Part shown: positions 40,688-49,971 of the stretch, piece by piece
Layout: each line of letters opens with the position of its first letter
Position numbering within the stretch: position 1 is the stretch's first letter
Source of the DNA: Scytonematopsis contorta HA4267-MV1
Lineage (GTDB): Bacteria; Cyanobacteriota; Cyanobacteriia; Cyanobacteriales; Nostocaceae
Assembly: GCA_019359035.1 (NCBI GenBank)
Contig: JAHHIC010000084.1
Span: 186,001-250,000 of the forward strand
Length of the DNA: 64,000 nt
Direction: 5' to 3'
Notes under the pieces: generated by a model
The model's input: only the letters and a program-made list of their open reading frames with translations
What the model was told of the DNA's origin: nothing
Database searches by the model: none
Position numbers and translations under genes: made by a program

Positions 40688-42424
40688 TTAACTATGATTC
40701 AGTATATATGTAACAAAATCTTTTTGTCTGGCAATTATATGAAGTGGCGATTGTCCAGCATCCACATATTTATTAGTTATCTGAATTAGCTCAGACAAAG
40801 TGTTGCTTATGAATTCATCAGAGAAGTCAATATTTTTAATTGATTCTACATCTTTAAGTTTATAATCATTCTTATTAACTGTTTTTACTATCAGTAGCAT
40901 ACCTAAATGGAATAGTAGTATGCGAACAGGCGATGTATGCTTCCATTCCTCTTTAATAAAACAATTTTTTGACTTACTAGATGTAGCAGTACGTATAAAA
41001 CTATCTAACTTATTCATTGTTTTTGCACAGAAAAGATATACATCCAAACTTATTTTTTGTGTGAAAACACGTTTATAGTCACTCTCTTTTTTCAAAAGCG
41101 ATGAAGGTCTGGAACGCGCTACATCTGGCTCGTGATAAGCTATTGCAATGACTGACTGAGCTAGATATTGAATACTAATAATCCTATCTGGTGGTTTACC
41201 CGTATTTTTATAATAATTTTTCCGACGGTCATAAAACCATTCATGAGCTAGGAAGTGATTTTCTATATCTAACTGTATTGGGTCTGTAGCTTTTAAAGAT
41301 GCTGCAGGAATAGGAGTTTGAAAATTTGTTGCTTTGATAACTCGGTCTCTAGTTTCTGGGTCGTTTGTAACAACTATTTTGATGAGGATAGCTCTCTCTT
41401 CTTTTGTTGGATTTTCCTCATTACCTCTATCCTTAAGATGACGGTGAATTGTATTTGTTGTTTGCAAGCCATTAACAATTTGTACATCATCTAAGCTAAT
41501 TGTTTTACCAGCGATACTTGCTTTAGAAGACAGAATTGTGATACCATTATTCAACCACCAAAAATCTAAGTTACTATTTGATTCTAAAGTCGTTTTTATG
41601 TCTTTATTAACTTCTATATTACTACCTTGATAATCTCTGACATTAAAAGCAAATATATATGTACGTAATTCCTTATTTTCATAAGTTACAAAATTAAAAT
41701 ATTCTCTTAATGATGCCAAGATAACATAATTATCTTCACCCCTAGAAATATAATTTTCAATAAATTTTAATTGTAAAGTATAGCTTTTCTCGAGTCGAGA
41801 GGAATCAATTAGTTCTCGTGCGCCTACGAAACTGACATTTATCATCGACCCGGAAAAAAATCTACGAGTATTTTCTTTAAGAACTTCTGATTGATTATGT
41901 ACTTTTTGATTAATGCTTAATACATCACCTTTACTCGCATACACATATATAATTTCTAAAGAAGGATGTTGAGATGCTAAATTGAGATATAATTGTCGAA
42001 AATTATAGACTTTATTGATTAAATCAGAATTATAATATTTTTGAAGAGTATCAAGTTCTTTTTCTAAGTCAAAAATATTCATGGCTGTTGATAGCCATTT
42101 CTCAATAGATTTTTCTGTAAAAGTATCAGACCGTTTTGATTGAATTAAAAACAATTGAATTAAAGGGCTTTTTTTAATAGTTTCATATTCTATATCTTCA
42201 CCTACCAATTCATTGTTAATGAATACGAAAAAACCATCAATACCGCCATCATCCCCTCCTCCTATTTTTCCGTAATTTAATTCCTCATATGAAAGGTCGT
42301 ACTTTTTTAGGACTTGTTCAAATGTAAATATTTCAAAAAAATCATCGTCAGGTAATGTATTAGCAGTTTGATTTCTTTTTTGTTTTATGATGTTTTCTAG
42401 AATTATACTATCGTTGCCAGCCAT
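40688..42424 (-). CDS. AIPR family (abortive infection phage resistance-like) protein
   Basis: A 578-residue protein of the AIPR family. Residues 1-150 contain a restriction-endonuclease-like part ('KIGGGDDGGIDGFFVFINN' and 'LIQLFLIQSKRSDTF', giving the D...QxK pattern of PD-(D/E)XK nucleases). The AIPR core lies at about 235-420: 'FNVRDYQGSNIEVNKDIKTT', 'FWWLNNGITILSS', 'VQIVNGLQTTNTIHRHL'. Family members are linked to phage defence, some with nuclease activity. It stands alone downstream of nothing obvious, next to a toxin-antitoxin remnant, in a small accessory cluster. Confidence 0.85.
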   Translation of the reverse strand: MAGNDSIILENIIKQKRNQTANTLPDDDFFEIFTFEQVLKKYDLSYEELNYGKIGGGDDGGIDGFFVFINNELVGEDIEYETIKKSPLIQLFLIQSKRSDTFTEKSIEKWLSTAMNIFDLEKELDTLQKYYNSDLINKVYNFRQLYLNLASQHPSLEIIYVYASKGDVLSINQKVHNQSEVLKENTRRFFSGSMINVSFVGARELIDSSRLEKSYTLQLKFIENYISRGEDNYVILASLREYFNFVTYENKELRTYIFAFNVRDYQGSNIEVNKDIKTTLESNSNLDFWWLNNGITILSSKASIAGKTISLDDVQIVNGLQTTNTIHRHLKDRGNEENPTKEERAILIKIVVTNDPETRDRVIKATNFQTPIPAASLKATDPIQLDIENHFLAHEWFYDRRKNYYKNTGKPPDRIISIQYLAQSVIAIAYHEPDVARSRPSSLLKKESDYKRVFTQKISLDVYLFCAKTMNKLDSFIRTATSSKSKNCFIKEEWKHTSPVRILLFHLGMLLIVKTVNKNDYKLKDVESIKNIDFSDEFISNTLSELIQITNKYVDAGQSPLHIIARQKDFVTYILNHS

Positions 42425-42948
42425 ATATTATCTTAAATGTGTTGAATTAAAGTGAATTTCCTTAGAGTAATGACTAAGGAATTAACCTAGTGATAACTTT
42501 TACCATAATCTAATGTAGTTGGAATGTGATTCATATCACAATGATTAGGAATAACAGGTTGAATTTTAATACAGTTTAGTTAAGGTTTATTCAGACTCAT
42601 CCATTTAGTGGAGCAAGATATAATTTGCTAAAATTTCTTCTACCATTATCAGTTAGCCTAAAAAGTTGAATTTTTAAATGAGAGAATCAGCCCAATGCAA
42701 AATAGTCTATTGCCTTTCAATAAACATATTCCAAAATCTATATAGCAACGGTTACAAAAAAATGTGTTGCCGGAGAGCGTTAGACTAGCAGCTTTTTGCC
42801 ATTAGTAAAATATGGAAAAAACACATTTTTGATTGATTTGCTTAAAGGCTTGCTAGATAAAGTGTTTAAAATGAGTATCTTGGTAATACTCAAATTCTCC
42901 TGCTCGAATTGCTGAGTAAAGGGGGAGTATCCAATTTTGCCAAAGTAG
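42425..42948. other. Gene-free region upstream of the AIPR gene
   Basis: About 520 bases, A+T-rich, no recognised gene or RNA. It should contain the AIPR promoter on the minus strand. Confidence 0.4.
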
Positions 42949-43768
42949 TGCGAGCGTCCTCGCTCGCTTGCGGTGTACCGATGTAGTGCGAGCCTCCTCG
43001 CTCACTTGCGGTGTACCGATGTAGTGCGAGCCTCCTCGCTCACTTGCGGTGTACCGATGTAATGCGAGCCTCCTCGCTCACTTGCGGTGTACCGATGTAA
43101 TGCGAGCCTCCTCGCTCACTTGCGGTGTACCGATGTAATGCGAGCGTCCTCGCTCGCTTGCGGTGTACCAAAGTAGTGCGAGCGTCCTTGCTCGCTTGCA
43201 GTGTACCAAAGTAGTGCGAGCGTCCTCGCTCGCTTGCAGTGTACCAAAGTAGTGCGAGCGTCCTTGCTCGCTTGCAGTGTACCAAAGTAGTGCGAGCGTC
43301 CTCGCTCGCTTGCGGTGTACCGATGTAATGCGAGCGTCCTCGCTCGCTTGCGGTGTACCGATGTAGTGCGAGCGTCCTCGCTCGCTTGCGGTGTACCGAT
43401 GTAGTGCGAGCGTCCTCGCTCGCTTGCGGTGTACCGATGTAGTGCGAGCGTCATCGCTCGCTTGCAGTGTACCGATGTAGTGCGAGCGTCCTTGCTCGCT
43501 TGCGGTGTACCAAAGTAGTGCGAGCGTCCTTGCTCGCTTGCGGTGTACCAAAGTAGTGCGAGCGAGGACGCTCGCTTGCGGTGTACCGATGTAATGCGAG
43601 CGTCCTCGCTCGCTTGCGGTGTACCGATGTAATGCGAGCGTCCTCGCTCGCTTGCGGTGTACCGATGTAGTGTGAGCCTCCTCGCTCGCTTGCGGTGTAC
43701 CGATGTCGTGCGAGCGTCCTCACTCGCTTGCGGTGTACCGATGTAGTGCGAGCGTCCTCGCTCGCTTG
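42949..43768. repeat. Tandem array: 22 units of 38 bp with internal hairpins
   Basis: Each unit holds the hairpin GCGAGCG-TCCT-CGCTCGC followed by TTGCGGTGTACCGATGTAG-type spacer. Units fall at exactly 38-bp steps from 42949 to 43747 with no indels, only base changes (CGATGTA versus CAAAGTA spacers, GCCTCCTCGCTCAC variants). The last unit is truncated. Long apparent minus-strand frames across the array are artefacts of its periodicity. Confidence 0.95.
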
Positions 43769-44030
43769 TAATGTCGTGGCGTCCCCCTCACTCGCACTAC
43801 GATACATATAACTTTTGATAAATTTACATATTTGGGATGCTGCCATTAGAACTGCATAAACCGAAAAAAGTTACCCCTATTTATAGCTATGAGATAGAGA
43901 CGAGAAGTCCCCGTTCATCTTTATAATTTTTTAATGTTGTAATGTACTGAACCGTTTCCGGAAAAAATAGTTTATAAACTGATGTTATTACCGTACAGTC
44001 GCAAAAAACCATACATATGAGGTGAGAATT

Positions 44031-44198
44031 ATGACAACTACAGTTACCAAGCCCAGCAAGCAAGAAACAAAATCCCCCAAGAAAAAACAAAGGTCAGTCA
44101 GTCCTACCAATATCGGCAGTCCAAGAACACCGCTTCGTCCCCAAGCGAAGAAAAAACAGGATTCCGAGCAACTATCCGACTGGTCGCACGCAAGTTAA
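44031..44198 (+). CDS. Small basic protein of 55 residues
   Basis: An ORF too short for usual cut-offs, starting at ATG 44031 with a good GAGGTGAG ribosome site seven bases upstream. The product is Lys/Ser/Pro/Gln-rich and basic ('TKPSKQETKSPKKKQRSVSP', 'GSPRTPLRPQAKKKQDS') and ends in DWSHAS. It looks disordered with no signal peptide or Cys. It lies 52 bp before the Ap4A phosphorylase gene on the same strand and may share its transcript. Function unknown. Confidence 0.55.
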   Translation: MTTTVTKPSKQETKSPKKKQRSVSPTNIGSPRTPLRPQAKKKQDSEQLSDWSHAS

Positions 44199-44250
44199 TT
44201 GTGTTTTCCAAATAACGCAACTAGCATCTAACCTGGTACAATATTTTTTC

Positions 44251-45216
44251 ATGTCAGATGAAAAAACAACCGTATCAACTAATCAAATCTTGCTCCAACC
44301 CGGCACTTTGTGGAACCGTGTCAAAGAAGTGACCCAGCACGCTATGGAATGCGGTGCATTGGTGTCGATACCCACAGACTATGAGTTTGTTGAACAAAAC
44401 GGCGTTAATTTTTTGGTGCGAATTTTAGCTAATCTGGTTCGCAAAGACGAAGCCAAAAAAAAACAAGAGAAGCAAAGCGCTACAATAGGAAAGGATTTCA
44501 ACCCATTTCTACCTTACGAGCAAGACTTGTGGGTCGCGGACATTACCCCAACCCATGCGTGTATTTTGAATAAATTCAACGTTGTTGACTATCACTTGCT
44601 CATCATTACTCGCGAGTTTGAAGAACAAGAGAGCCTACTTACCCTGGAAGACTTTACCGCCATGTGGGTATGTTTGGCGGAATTTGATGGGTTAGCATTC
44701 TACAATGGTGGAAAAATAGCGGGTGCTAGTCAACGACATAAACACTTACAAGTTATACCCCAAGCACTGACCTCTACAGTAGTGCAATTACCTATTCAAA
44801 CTTTGTTAGGTGAAGTAAAGTTATCAGATGTTAGTCCCTCAATAGATTCAATAGGCACAATACCTGGATTTCCATTTGTTAACTCTTTTACGTGGCTAAA
44901 TCCGTCACATACATCTGAAATTATCTTTGAGCAGTATAATAATTTACTTAAATCAGTTAATATAAAAGCAGACAAAGACAATAAACAATCTGCTTCTTAC
45001 AACCTTTTGGCAACAAGGGAATGGATGTTGTTGATACCACGTCAGCACGAAAGCTTTGAATCTATCTCCATAAATTCGCTAGGATTCGCAGGTAGCCTAT
45101 TTGTAAAAAATGAGGGGCAAATGCAAATTCTTAAACAAAACGGACCGATGAATTTACTTAAAAATGTCGCCTTTCCTAAATTGGTAGAGCAACCTGGTAA
45201 ATACTTAATTCCATGA
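44251..45216 (+). CDS. ATP adenylyltransferase (Ap4A phosphorylase)
   Basis: A 321-residue enzyme of the GalT/HIT-related Apa family. The active HxHxQ-like motif is 'QRHKHLQVIP' near residue 165, preceded by 'DYHLLIITREFEEQ' and 'VCLAEFDGLAFYNGGKIAG'. The C-terminal ATP_transf domain includes 'SYNLLATREWMLLIPR'. It breaks down diadenosine tetraphosphate to ATP/ADP with phosphate, a stress-signal clean-up function. Full length; convergent with the SDR gene. Confidence 0.9.
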   Translation: MSDEKTTVSTNQILLQPGTLWNRVKEVTQHAMECGALVSIPTDYEFVEQNGVNFLVRILANLVRKDEAKKKQEKQSATIGKDFNPFLPYEQDLWVADITPTHACILNKFNVVDYHLLIITREFEEQESLLTLEDFTAMWVCLAEFDGLAFYNGGKIAGASQRHKHLQVIPQALTSTVVQLPIQTLLGEVKLSDVSPSIDSIGTIPGFPFVNSFTWLNPSHTSEIIFEQYNNLLKSVNIKADKDNKQSASYNLLATREWMLLIPRQHESFESISINSLGFAGSLFVKNEGQMQILKQNGPMNLLKNVAFPKLVEQPGKYLIP

Positions 45217-45227
45217 CGAAAATAATA

Positions 45228-45995
45228 CTAAGCGGCTGTATAACCCCCATCAATAACTAACTCTGTCCCGGTAACAAACCTGGACTCGTCGGAAGCTAAG
45301 TACAAAATTCCATAAGCAACATCCTCAGGTTCTCCCATATGTCCCAAAGGGTGTAATCGGTCGAGAATTTTTCTTCCTTTTTCAAGATATTCTTTACCAC
45401 CAAAAAGTTCTTCTATCATCGGTGTTCTAATAAAACCAGGATGAACTGAATTAACACGAATATTATTGGGTGCGTAAATCAAAGCATCTGTTTTGCTCAT
45501 TATACGTACAGCACCTTTTGACGCATGATAAGCAGGAACGCTAGTCGAACCCACCAACCCATAAACAGCAGATATATTAACAATACTACCGCTATTTGCA
45601 TTTAACATAAAAGCGACCGCATGTTTAGTACAGAGAAAAACTCCATCTACATTGATTGACATTACCGCATTCCATTCTTCCTGGGTAATTTTATGAGTAG
45701 GTTTGTTAACACCAGATATTCCTGCATTATTTACCAAAACATCTATCTTTCCCCACTTTTTATAAATATTAGCAAATACCCGCTCCACCTCAGCTTCAAC
45801 GGAAACATTCAACTTCCAAAATTCTGCTTCTCCACCACTATTACGTATTTCTTCTACCAGTGCTTTACCCGTTTCAATACGAACATCCGTGACTGCTACT
45901 TTTGCTCCCTCATTTGCTAATAACAAACTTGCCGCTCTACCAATTCCTAAAGCTCCACCAGTAACAATCACAACTTTATCTTTGACTCTGTTCAT
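45228..45995 (-). CDS. Short-chain dehydrogenase/reductase
   Basis: A 255-residue classical SDR from ATG 45995, which follows GAGGAAAGAG; a TTG five codons earlier is unlikely. Cofactor motif TGGALGIG (residues 12-19), NNAG near 88, catalytic Ser in 'VNISAVYG', YxxxK in 'YHASKGA', and the C-terminal 'ESRFVTGTELVIDGGYTA'. Asp near the end of the second strand (VAVTDVR) suggests NAD(H) preference. Substrate unknown. Confidence 0.9.
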   Translation of the reverse strand: MNRVKDKVVIVTGGALGIGRAASLLLANEGAKVAVTDVRIETGKALVEEIRNSGGEAEFWKLNVSVEAEVERVFANIYKKWGKIDVLVNNAGISGVNKPTHKITQEEWNAVMSINVDGVFLCTKHAVAFMLNANSGSIVNISAVYGLVGSTSVPAYHASKGAVRIMSKTDALIYAPNNIRVNSVHPGFIRTPMIEELFGGKEYLEKGRKILDRLHPLGHMGEPEDVAYGILYLASDESRFVTGTELVIDGGYTAA

Positions 45996-46010
45996 CTCTT
46001 TCCTCTTCAA

Positions 46011-46403
46011 AACTACGCCGGAATATAACTTAGATAACCCAGAAGATAACTAACTTAGATTTAAAAAAGGTGACTGCAAAATATTAGACGATGAAGAGTA
46101 AAACTTTTGTGGCATTATATCCAGATTTGTAGAAAAAAATAATAATCAATCAACCTCAACCAAATAGACACAGTAGCCTCGCCTCATCCCAAAAACATGA
46201 TGTATATAAACTAACTAATTACTGGGGGAATATTCAGTATATTTGGTGATTTTTATTTGCAAAACATATAGTACAATTGTCCTAACGAGAAAACTAATTT
46301 TGAAACTCTAATCAAATCTAGCGCAATAACCCTATTAGTAGCTTCTGACTAAATGCGGTGGAATTGTTGCGCGTATCCTTTCCGTTTGTATGAGGTCAGA
46401 ACG
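46011..46403. other. Gene-free region
   Basis: About 390 bases between divergent genes. No recognised gene; should hold promoters for the SDR gene and the 46404 gene. A longer frame from 46353 is not supported by a ribosome site. Confidence 0.4.
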
Positions 46404-47033
46404 ATGGTAACACAGGTAAATGGCAGAATTAAAGACCGAATTGACTCCAAAACAGTTAGAAAATCGATTTTAGAAGACGAAAGAGCATCTTACGATAATA
46501 AAAATGCTGGCTTTCAATCACTAGCGAACGCCACAATAAAAATATTGAATCATGCATTTTGGTTAGCAAATCAGAAAAAGACGCATTTTGCTGAGTACAA
46601 AAAGCAACTTGCGAAGTACGGCTGGAAAGGAGAGGAAAAAAGATACCTCAAGATAGCAAAAGTATTTGAGAAATTTTCTCCTCAAGATTTGTCACAAATT
46701 GAGCCAGCAACAATATTTTTGTTAGCGAACGAAAGTAAAAAGTACCAAGCAGTTTTTGAACAATTACTAGATTTACCTGAAATAACTCAGAACCGATTGC
46801 GAGAATTAATCCAGGAGCAGCAAAAAACCAAACAACCTAAACCAGAAAAACCTAGTATTTGGAGAAGAACTTCTAACGGGAGACGCTATTGTCAGATTCC
46901 ACCCATCCACGAAGAAGATGAACGAACGGGGATAACCCTACAAAAAATGATGGATGAAGAAGGATTGACCGCACAACAAATTGTCGCAGAAGCCATAGCA
47001 TTGCGACAAGCACTAAAGCAAGCAGCCTCATAA
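46404..47033 (+). CDS. Hypothetical protein
   Basis: A 209-residue protein from ATG 46404, with GAGG 10 bases upstream. It is charged and mostly helical ('NATIKILNHAFWLANQKKTHF', 'YLKIAKVFEKFSPQDLSQIE') with a distinctive C-terminal half ('RTSNGRRYCQIPPIHEEDER', 'GLTAQQIVAEAIALRQALKQ'). No family recognised; the pattern of short helices and conserved aromatic residues hints at a DNA-binding or plasmid-type regulatory protein. A strong hairpin terminator follows. Confidence 0.6.
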   Translation: MVTQVNGRIKDRIDSKTVRKSILEDERASYDNKNAGFQSLANATIKILNHAFWLANQKKTHFAEYKKQLAKYGWKGEEKRYLKIAKVFEKFSPQDLSQIEPATIFLLANESKKYQAVFEQLLDLPEITQNRLRELIQEQQKTKQPKPEKPSIWRRTSNGRRYCQIPPIHEEDERTGITLQKMMDEEGLTAQQIVAEAIALRQALKQAAS

Positions 47034-47062
47034 AACAGGGTTCAAAAAAAACAATCACCAAA

Positions 47063-47094
47063 ATATAAAGACCGTACACATACGGTCTTTATAT
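47063..47094 (+). terminator. Strong hairpin terminator
   Basis: A 14-bp perfect stem around a CACA loop (AAAGACCGTA / TACGGTCTTT at its core), extended by A/T pairs. It serves the 46404 gene and, being A/T-flanked on both sides, possibly also the convergent methyltransferase gene. Confidence 0.8.
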
Positions 47095-47156
47095 CTAAGG
47101 AACTTCCAAAAAATAAATTACTTAATAAGGGTACACCATCTGCTTTGTCGAACCGG

Positions 47157-48179
47157 TTAAATAACCTCAATTATATTCATTGATAAAGTACCTGTAGGTA
47201 TAATGTTTTTTATGGTAAAACCAGATGAGTCAAGCAGAGTATTCCACTCTTTCAAAGTGCGGACACGCCCAGAAGTTTCTTGAAGCATTATCATGTCTGT
47301 ATATTGTGCAAAAGTTTGCTCATTAGATACATCCGCAAAAGGTTCAATAATTAATAAAGAGCCGTTATTACTCATACTCGCACGACAATTTTTCAAAATG
47401 GTAATGCAATCTTCATTTGACCAATCCATAAGCACATAAGAAATTATATATAAATCACCACCAGATGGTACACTTTTTAGAAAGTCACCATCTACTAGCT
47501 TGCAGCGATTTACTATTTCTTTATTTGCAATAAAATTTTGCGCTTCTTGAATAACATTAAGTTGGTCGAAGAGAATTCCATTTACTGTTTTGTTAGCCTC
47601 TAGAATTGCAATTAGCAAATCTCCCATACCTCCCCCAACGTCTACAACTAAGTTAGCTGTTTGAAAATTGTAGGCATTTACGACAGCATTAGGTAGGGAT
47701 GATGACCAAGATTTCATCGCTTTGTTAAAAGCAATGGCATACTCTGGTTTTTCATTAAATACTTCATAAACTGTTTTTTGGTAAACATGTTCGTATGCAC
47801 TTAAACCTGTTGCAATCACTTTCTCAAAAGATTGCGATAGTTCCCATCGCCAAGGTTCTGCATTAAAAAGAATCCAATCACGCGGAGAACTGGGGGCATC
47901 TGTTCGTAATACATCACTCAAAGGTGTAAGTGCAAAGCGCTCTTGTTCATCAATGGCAAATATATTCAAACTTGCTAAATAACGGAGTAATCGACCAAGT
48001 GACAGTGCGTGTGAACCTGTTAATTCCGCTAATTCTTCAGCAGTCTTTGGATTATCTACTAATAAATCGGGAACATTGAGTTTGATAATTGTACAAACTG
48101 CTTTTGACAAGATTTGCCCCAGGCTAATTTGAAGCATAATTGATTGGGACGAAATTTTATTTTGCGGAGTGGATAACAT
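47157..48179 (-). CDS. O-methyltransferase (acetylserotonin/hydroxyneurosporene type)
   Basis: A 340-residue SAM-dependent O-methyltransferase from ATG 48179 (an upstream start adds 17 hydrophobic residues and is not preferred). Residues 10-95 form the dimerisation winged helix ('TAEELAELTGSHALSLGRLLRYL'). The SAM motif is 'LVVDVGGGMGDLL' near 175, followed by 'LVDGDFLKSVPSGGDLYIISYVLMDW' and 'LLIIEPFA'. The substrate is a small molecule with a hydroxyl group; no biosynthetic neighbours give a clue. Confidence 0.85.
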   Translation of the reverse strand: MLSTPQNKISSQSIMLQISLGQILSKAVCTIIKLNVPDLLVDNPKTAEELAELTGSHALSLGRLLRYLASLNIFAIDEQERFALTPLSDVLRTDAPSSPRDWILFNAEPWRWELSQSFEKVIATGLSAYEHVYQKTVYEVFNEKPEYAIAFNKAMKSWSSSLPNAVVNAYNFQTANLVVDVGGGMGDLLIAILEANKTVNGILFDQLNVIQEAQNFIANKEIVNRCKLVDGDFLKSVPSGGDLYIISYVLMDWSNEDCITILKNCRASMSNNGSLLIIEPFADVSNEQTFAQYTDMIMLQETSGRVRTLKEWNTLLDSSGFTIKNIIPTGTLSMNIIEVI

Positions 48180-48430
48180 ATTTTTTACTTGGAGAATAAC
48201 AACAATAATTAATGAAACATAACTTAGCACACCTGAACTCTCAACAGTATTTACCCTAGTATTTCTGCTTGCCGCTAAGATTTTTGCGTATTTATAGCAG
48301 TCTAAAAAAATAGCAGGCTCGGCACAATTGTTATATTCCAGTAATGTAAGTCATGTTTTAATTGGAAATCTCTAAATAAAAAACAATCAGTTGAATTAGC
48401 AGACCTTATATATACGTTTCCTCATCTAAA

Positions 48431-49534
48431 TCAATAACTATTAGCTATTATCTCTTGGCAATTTTGCAGATATTTTTCGACCTCTGAATGATGAGGAAAA
48501 AGCTGTTTTACTAACTGAAATTTTTGTAATGCTTGTCTATATTCTCCTTGGCTATAAAGTTCCAGACCTTCACTGTATTGCTGTTTCACAAAACCTTGCT
48601 CATTACGAATACTTGCTTTAGCCAGAAATTCTTGAATAGTATTACTTGTAAAAATAAAAGTAAAATCATCGTTGGGTCCAAAAGTAACTATACCAATCAC
48701 TTCTCCTTGCTGATTGAGTACTGGTCCACCAGAGTTACCAGGAGGTACTGGGCCAAGAATTTGGAAAAGTGGTATACCATCTTTAGTTGCTTTTTTCGCT
48801 GATACTGAACCAGCAGTAAAAGTTGCTTCATAAGAGGATTTATCATCCAATTGAGGAAGTTCATTAACTATTCCTGGATATCCAACTACTACCACTGAAT
48901 CCATCAGTTGTACTTGGTTTGAATTCGCAAGCTTCAAAGCAGGAGCATTTTGAATATTAATTTTGATAATAGAAATATCTTTACCTTTACCAGCAGGTGC
49001 TCCGGAAGTAATATTTTTGAAAGGTATTTTCTCACCATTGGGTAAATAGACTAAGTTAATTGGTTTAATTTCAATCCATTTCAACTTTTTTTCTACATCA
49101 TTGAAATTCTCACCGTCAGCTTTAAGCTTTTTAGCTAGCTTTTCTTGGAATAACTGTTTACACTCGTCTGCGCTCCAGTCTGTTACATGAGCGTTAGTTG
49201 CAAGATAACCATCTCTATGAACAAAAAAGCCAGAACCGTAACCCGATATCCCTTCAAAATCATAAACTTTGCCATTTTTTGGTAAGTAAACTTTGGCTTT
49301 ACATCCCAATACAACCTTCACTACTGATGGTTTGACATTTTCTGCTAGCAGGCTAGATTGGGACATTTTTTCAGGAATATTCTTAACTGTTTTTGGCTTA
49401 CGGGAATTTCCTTGTGTTTGTTGCGGTGAAACTTCTAATGCTTGGGATTTTGTAGCAGTGAAGGGGAATAAAACAGTCACCAGACTAGAAGTCAACAACA
49501 AGTTTAGAAATTTTATTTGCACTTTTGATAACAT
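48431..49534 (-). CDS. Exported trypsin-like serine protease with C-terminal TPR-like part
   Basis: A 367-residue protease with a signal peptide (residues 1-32). The catalytic triad is visible: His in 'YLATNAHVTDW', Asp in 'GKGKDISIIKINI', Ser in 'PPGNSGGPVL'. The last 40 residues form TPR-like helices ('GLELYSQGEYRQALQKFQLV'). It lacks a PDZ domain, unlike DegP/HhoA. Probably a periplasmic or envelope protein quality-control protease. AAGGT precedes the ATG. Confidence 0.85.
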   Translation of the reverse strand: MLSKVQIKFLNLLLTSSLVTVLFPFTATKSQALEVSPQQTQGNSRKPKTVKNIPEKMSQSSLLAENVKPSVVKVVLGCKAKVYLPKNGKVYDFEGISGYGSGFFVHRDGYLATNAHVTDWSADECKQLFQEKLAKKLKADGENFNDVEKKLKWIEIKPINLVYLPNGEKIPFKNITSGAPAGKGKDISIIKINIQNAPALKLANSNQVQLMDSVVVVGYPGIVNELPQLDDKSSYEATFTAGSVSAKKATKDGIPLFQILGPVPPGNSGGPVLNQQGEVIGIVTFGPNDDFTFIFTSNTIQEFLAKASIRNEQGFVKQQYSEGLELYSQGEYRQALQKFQLVKQLFPHHSEVEKYLQNCQEIIANSY

Positions 49535-49769
49535 AGAATTACCTTTTAACTCAATAATTTTAAACTTAATAATTACTCAGCTTTCTGATATTTAATACAA
49601 AATAATCTGTGGATTTTTATGTAAATCTTGGATTATTGTTGATTTTTGCCCAATTTCTTACAGCCTTACGTAAGTACTTCAGGATGGCTAAGCGATTTTA
49701 CGCAAATTCCTAAAATTTTTCTTTAATCAGAGTCGGGAAAGAGTTCACGGAAAACCCAGAACTAAAGTT

Positions 49770-49862
49770 CGGGCTAAAAGCTTAAACCCGTTGAAACGGG
49801 TTAGAAGAATAATTTTAGTAAGAGTTTCAACCCGTTAAAAACGGGTTTGAGCTTTTAGCCCG
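49770..49862. repeat. MITE-like inverted repeat
   Basis: CGGGCTAAAAGCT(T)AAACCCGTT at the left matches inverted AACGGGTTTGAGCTTTTAGCCCG at the right with one mismatch over about 23 bp; inner ACCCGTT/AACGGGT copies add dyads. It occupies the centre of the 437-bp gap 49535-49971, where no gene is seen. Confidence 0.75.
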
Positions 49863-49971
49863 TTCGCGCCAGCGTCCGCTTCGGATATTTTAATTCAAGG
49901 CTTATTTCGTACCATTACCGACTTAAGATTTACTTTATGGACTTACCGCAATAAATCTGGGGTGAAGAATA

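Noticed and set aside
42949-43768. CRISPR array
   Set aside because: Units are contiguous near-identical repeats; there are no unique spacers and no cas genes nearby.
43040-43846. Four long minus-strand ORFs across the 38-bp array (RARTLALHRYTASERG-type peptides)
   Set aside because: Artefact of a 38-bp repeat period rotating through all frames.
43887-44090. 67-codon minus-strand ORF
   Set aside because: Overlaps the well-supported small plus-strand gene at 44031 and lacks a ribosome site.
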